A stretch of DNA of 64,000 nucleotides from Otis tarda. Lineage: Eukaryota; Chordata; Aves; Otidiformes; Otididae. The notes beneath the pieces were generated by a model. The model was given only the letters and a program-made list of their open reading frames with translations. It searched no databases and had not been told where the DNA came from. The stretch lies in assembly GCA_026413225.1 (NCBI GenBank), contig CM048557.1, forward strand, positions 43,283,371 through 43,347,370. The letters run 5' to 3'. Shown piece after piece: positions 60,551 through 64,000 of the stretch (position 1 is its first letter; every line of letters begins with the position of its first letter). A program made the translations under genes and the position numbers.

Positions 60551-61147
60551 GAGGAGTGGGGCCAGCAGGTCGAGGGAGGTGATTCTCCCCCTCTACTCTG
60601 CCCTGGTGAGACCTCACCTGGAGTACTGTGTCCAGTTCTGGAGCCCCCAAGATAAGAAGGACATGGACCAGTTGGAGAAGGTCCAGAGGAGGGCCACAAA
60701 GATGATCAGAGGGCTGGAGCACCTTTCCTATGAGGACAGGCTGAGAAAGTTGGGGCTGTTCAGCCTGGAGAAGAGGAGACTCCGGGGAGACCTTATTGCG
60801 GTCTTCCAGTACCTCAAGGGGGCCTACAAGAAAGATGGGGAGAGACTGTTCAGTAGGGCCTGTTGTGATAGGATGAGGGGTAATGTTTTAAAATAGAGGG
60901 AGGTAGATTTAGACTGGATATTAGGAAAAAATTTTTTACAATGCGAGTTATAGAACACTGGAACAGGTTGCCCAGAGAGGTGGTGGATGCCCCATTCCTG
61001 GAAACATCCAAGGCCAGGCTGGATGAGGCTCTGAGCAACCTGATCTAGTCAGGGATGTCCCTGCTCCTTGCAGGGGGGTTGGACTAGATGACCTTTGAAG
61101 GTCCCTTCCAACTCTAACCATTCTATGATTCTATGATTCTGTGATTT
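60551..61147 (+). mobile_element. CR1 LINE, best-preserved copy, 5'-truncated
   Basis: About 597 bp, sense. It starts at GAGTGGGGCCAGCAGGTCGA and runs through ORF2 C-terminal coding sequence, 'GAACAGGTTGCCCAGAGAGGTGG', GGGGGGTTGGACTAGATGAC, and GGTCCCTTCCAACTCTAACC. It ends in an intact octamer-type tail (ATTCTATG / ATTCTGTG) at 61120-61147. Within it 60579-60896 is an open 105-codon ORF2 remnant with '[15 protein letters not shown]' and '[20 protein letters not shown]'. A premature TAG at 60894-60896 interrupts the normal continuation. Typical of dead-on-arrival CR1 insertions. Confidence 0.97.
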
Positions 61148-61246
61148 AAAGTTCAGCATTTTTACTAGTTCCTCATTCAGTCAGAGAAATACAATCTCTT
61201 CTGAGGAGTAATTCAAACAGCAGTATTAGAATTGTTGAAAAAAAAT

Positions 61247-61288
61247 AATTCTAATCTAATCTAAAATTTAATTCTAATCTAATTCTAA
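61247..61288. repeat. Short TCTAA-type tandem repeat
   Basis: Repeated TAATTCTAATCTAA/TCTAA units, irregular and short; simple sequence. Confidence 0.8.
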
Positions 61289-63220
61289 AAATGAGAGTTG
61301 TGTCATCACGGTGTCTCTATTTTTTCCAGATTAGTTTATCCCAGGATTATTTTTGCTAAGCACTGTTTGCGATTTACACTGGGAATGGCAGCGTCTCTAC
61401 TGAATAAAAGATGCTGAGCTGCACCTTCCAGGTAGGAGGAGGATTTCTCTGACCGGCAATGAGCCCTCATAGTGTAACTTCAGCAGCAGCATCCCCAATG
61501 TGTTTTGTTGAGTTTACACTTTCTGTGTAATCTGATAGATACAGAGAGTGGAGCTCAGCCTCTGCATTCTGCTTAATAACCTCAATTAGAGGTGGAAAAG
61601 CATACGGTATGTAAATCAGTACACACTAGATGTGATATAATTGCAAGGTCAGCGTGGACAATATTTTGCTGAAGTGCTGCTTTAAGTGAATAATTTCAAT
61701 GATGAAAGTGTATTTTTTCATATTTGAGAGCTAATGTACTGAACTGGTCTCTGAGAAACATAGCTACAATTGCACTGTAATGTTAGACAGCAGAGAAATT
61801 TTAACAGCCAGATTTCCCCAACTTTAGCACTAAGCACGTATCTTAGCAGGTAGTGTGACATGCACCTACCCATAATTACACTAGGATTTTAAATACACTG
61901 CTCTTAAATTTAGGATGTGGAGTCGTAGGACAGATTTGATAGTCACAAGTGAAGATAGAAAGGGAATGGTGTCTGCTGACCTGGGATACAGAAAGCTTTG
62001 TAGAAGCATAGTGCAGCCGCTGGGCCCGGGCATGTGTTCCTCCTTCAGGAGTAAAGTTTCAGGATGCCTGTATGGATTTTGAAAAAGACAACTATGCTTT
62101 CCTGTAAGCAAAGTGAAATTTATTTCAACTATTAATATAAATTATACGTAATGCGTTCCATTTTGTTTTCAGCTTATGTTGGGATTTGCTGCTATCGAGT
62201 AAGACCTCACCTGACATATTCAGTCAGAAATTGTCAAGATATTGAACTTAAAATGCTTTTTAAAAAGTTTTAAAGAAGAGTTGCAGAAAGGTCCCCTGCT
62301 CTCCTTTGAAGCACCAATAATTCCTGTAAAATGATTAAGCATCAATTTGCTGTTTCATGTAAGGGTAAAATAGGTGATTTTGTGAACAGTTGCTTACAGA
62401 CTCGTATGCAAAAGTACTAATGATTTTAGCGGGATTACTCTTGTAGGGGGAATACATATAATAACAAAGAACAGTAGCAGTCAAGAGACATGATATAAAA
62501 AGAAAATCTGGCAACAAACAAAGAACACAAACTGTACCAAAATAAATCTGTGATCATGCGGCATATTTGAGAGCAACATATTTCATTATCTGCAGCCATC
62601 TGTCTTTTTGATCATTGTGATTTGGATGTGAAGACTCTGAGGTAACTATTTAAATTAATTTATTCTATTTTCATAATTCTGATTTATTAAGGTATGTTTA
62701 ATTAAGCTGATTATTACCTAGTAACTTCTACTGAACACTGCAGTTACTCTTTTGCTTAAGTTAATTTTGCATCCAGTTCCACCTAGATTATTTCTGATTT
62801 ATTATGAAATTCTAGAAAGTAAGCATCTGGGTAAAAAGGATGTTTATTGGCAAGGGCCTAATTTACTACACATAAGTACCATTATTCATTATTACTGTCA
62901 TTATAGTGCAAAAGACTTGAGTTAGCCTTTCAAGTAACACAATTTGTAACTAGATGGAGAAGGTTAGGAAGAAATACAACTCATTTCTCTATTCAAACCA
63001 ATGGTAGCAGAAACCGTTCCTGGAGGGAAGTGGCAAATGTGACCTGGGATGGTTACCTTCTTTTTTCTCCCTCCTCCCATTTGACTTTCACTGTAGTGTA
63101 ATGACTTTTCCTTATGCTTACCTGGGAGAGCAGGGAGAGCAGAAGACCAAGCCATGTAGGAAGCCCTATCAGACCTTGTGGTGTAGCTGCTGCCGGGTAC
63201 GTGTTATGTAGGCTGTGATG

Positions 63221-63270
63221 AATGTCATGAAAACTAAATTAATTAAATGTCGTAAAACTAAATTAATTCA
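63221..63270. repeat. Two-copy tandem duplication (about 25-bp period)
   Basis: AATGTCATGAAAACTAAATT and then AATGTCGTAAAACTAAATTA, both followed by AATT, differ by one substitution and one indel. A local duplication. Confidence 0.8.
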
Positions 63271-64000
63271 TTTCAGTTATTAAAAAAAAAATCTGTGGAA
63301 AGTTTCTAGTTTTAGAGGAAATGTTGATGAGGGAGGATTTTTTAAAATTTTGTTTGTTTTCTTAAAGTAACGCGAGATTAAGAAGAAACAAGATAAAGAA
63401 GAAACCCTTCTTTAACCAAAAGAGAAAAATATATGTAATAAATTGCCATGGCTTTCAGATTAATTTGATTTCTGCTTCAACTATTTTGCTGTTTTGTCAG
63501 GAAATGAGTATATTATGTGCTATAATTACAAAGAAGAGCAGTGATGCTGACAAAACCTAAAGCTAATTGAGCAAGTTTGGGCTTTTTTGCCCTACGGCTC
63601 AAGCAATGCAAACAGCCATCCCTTTTAAAACATCCTGCTGGCATCAATATTCCCCTCTGCATGGCAGCAATACCCACACTCTTCCCAGCTCAAGGAAGGT
63701 GATGTTCTTTCCTAAACCCATGCACCATTTTTTGTGCTATTGATACTTAAGTGACAATCACTTATGCAAAATAAAATTGATTTTTGTGATTTTTTTTTTT
63801 GTAGATAAAGAGGGTCCCTGGAAGAGACAGGGAGATAGTTAGAGACACTGGAAATCCTATGGTGGCCATCTAGCAAACATATTATAGCTGCATGGACACA
63901 AAGAATGCCTCTGTGGCTAGGAGAAAATGTTTAAAAGTAGCCGCTTGCATGCTGTTACTGCATTATGAAGAGGAATACATCTAGGTGTTTGTTTTATTAA

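Larger units (their letters stand above)
61148..64000. other. Unique AT-rich DNA, no gene seen
   Basis: No open frame above 76 codons. A decayed AATTCTAATCTAA repeat cluster lies at 61247-61288 and a two-copy repeat at 63221-63270. 61480-61760 is repeat-free with ATTA cores and resembles constrained non-coding DNA in texture only. Confidence 0.6.

Noticed and set aside
62185..62310. AAGACCTCACCTGACATATT resembling the CR1 block 'AGACCTCACCTGGAGTACT'
   Set aside because: Only about 20 bp agree and the following sequence does not continue the CR1 order convincingly; too weak to annotate.
1..64000. tRNA, rRNA, snRNA genes and CRISPR arrays
   Set aside because: I looked for tRNA A/B boxes with cloverleaf pairing, the U6/7SK/5S consensus starts and regularly spaced direct repeats, and found none.

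Overview
The window is vertebrate nuclear DNA, almost certainly from a bird. The evidence is seven clear or probable CR1 LINE copies in both orientations, several ending in the diagnostic ATTCTATGATTCT-type 3' tail. There is also a complete avian ERVL-type solo LTR with a perfect 5-bp target-site duplication. Background DNA is AT-rich, single-copy and full of stops in all six frames. There are no bacterial-style operons, rRNA genes or recognisable tRNAs. I could not assign any intact protein-coding gene to a known family, so most of the window reads as intergenic (gene-desert) or long-intron sequence.

Layout. 1-686 is an old, divergent CR1 running off the left edge. 687-17356 is unique AT-rich DNA holding the best RNA candidate, a near-perfect 34/35-nt stem with an 8-nt loop (11099-11175). 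17357-17934 is the solo LTR. 20236-20300 is a compact rearranged palindrome. CR1 copies lie at 22243-22737 (-), 27315-27706 (-), 30769-31236 (-) and 31354-31532 (+), the last two facing each other. A candidate non-coding exon with strong splice signals sits at 25464-25575. A TATC microsatellite occupies 32204-32294. 

35590-36520 is a CpG island, the only one in the window, with GC boxes, G-run clusters and consensus splice donors on both strands. It is the best promoter candidate. A short CR1 3' end follows at 36869-36981. Then 37486-40327 has the clear texture of decayed protein-coding DNA: one frame runs 275 codons with only three internal stops, flanked by frame-shifted open segments. I could not name the parent protein. 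A diverged LTR 5' fragment follows at 40422. From 40516 to the right edge the DNA is again mostly unique and AT-rich, interrupted by a very old CR1 (about 50480-50800) and the best-preserved CR1 (60551-61147).

There is no evidence of genes working together here. If a functional unit exists, it is most likely a CpG-island promoter driving a non-coding or decayed transcript, plus the isolated hairpin. All functional statements about non-repeat sequence are inference; the repeat calls are solid.
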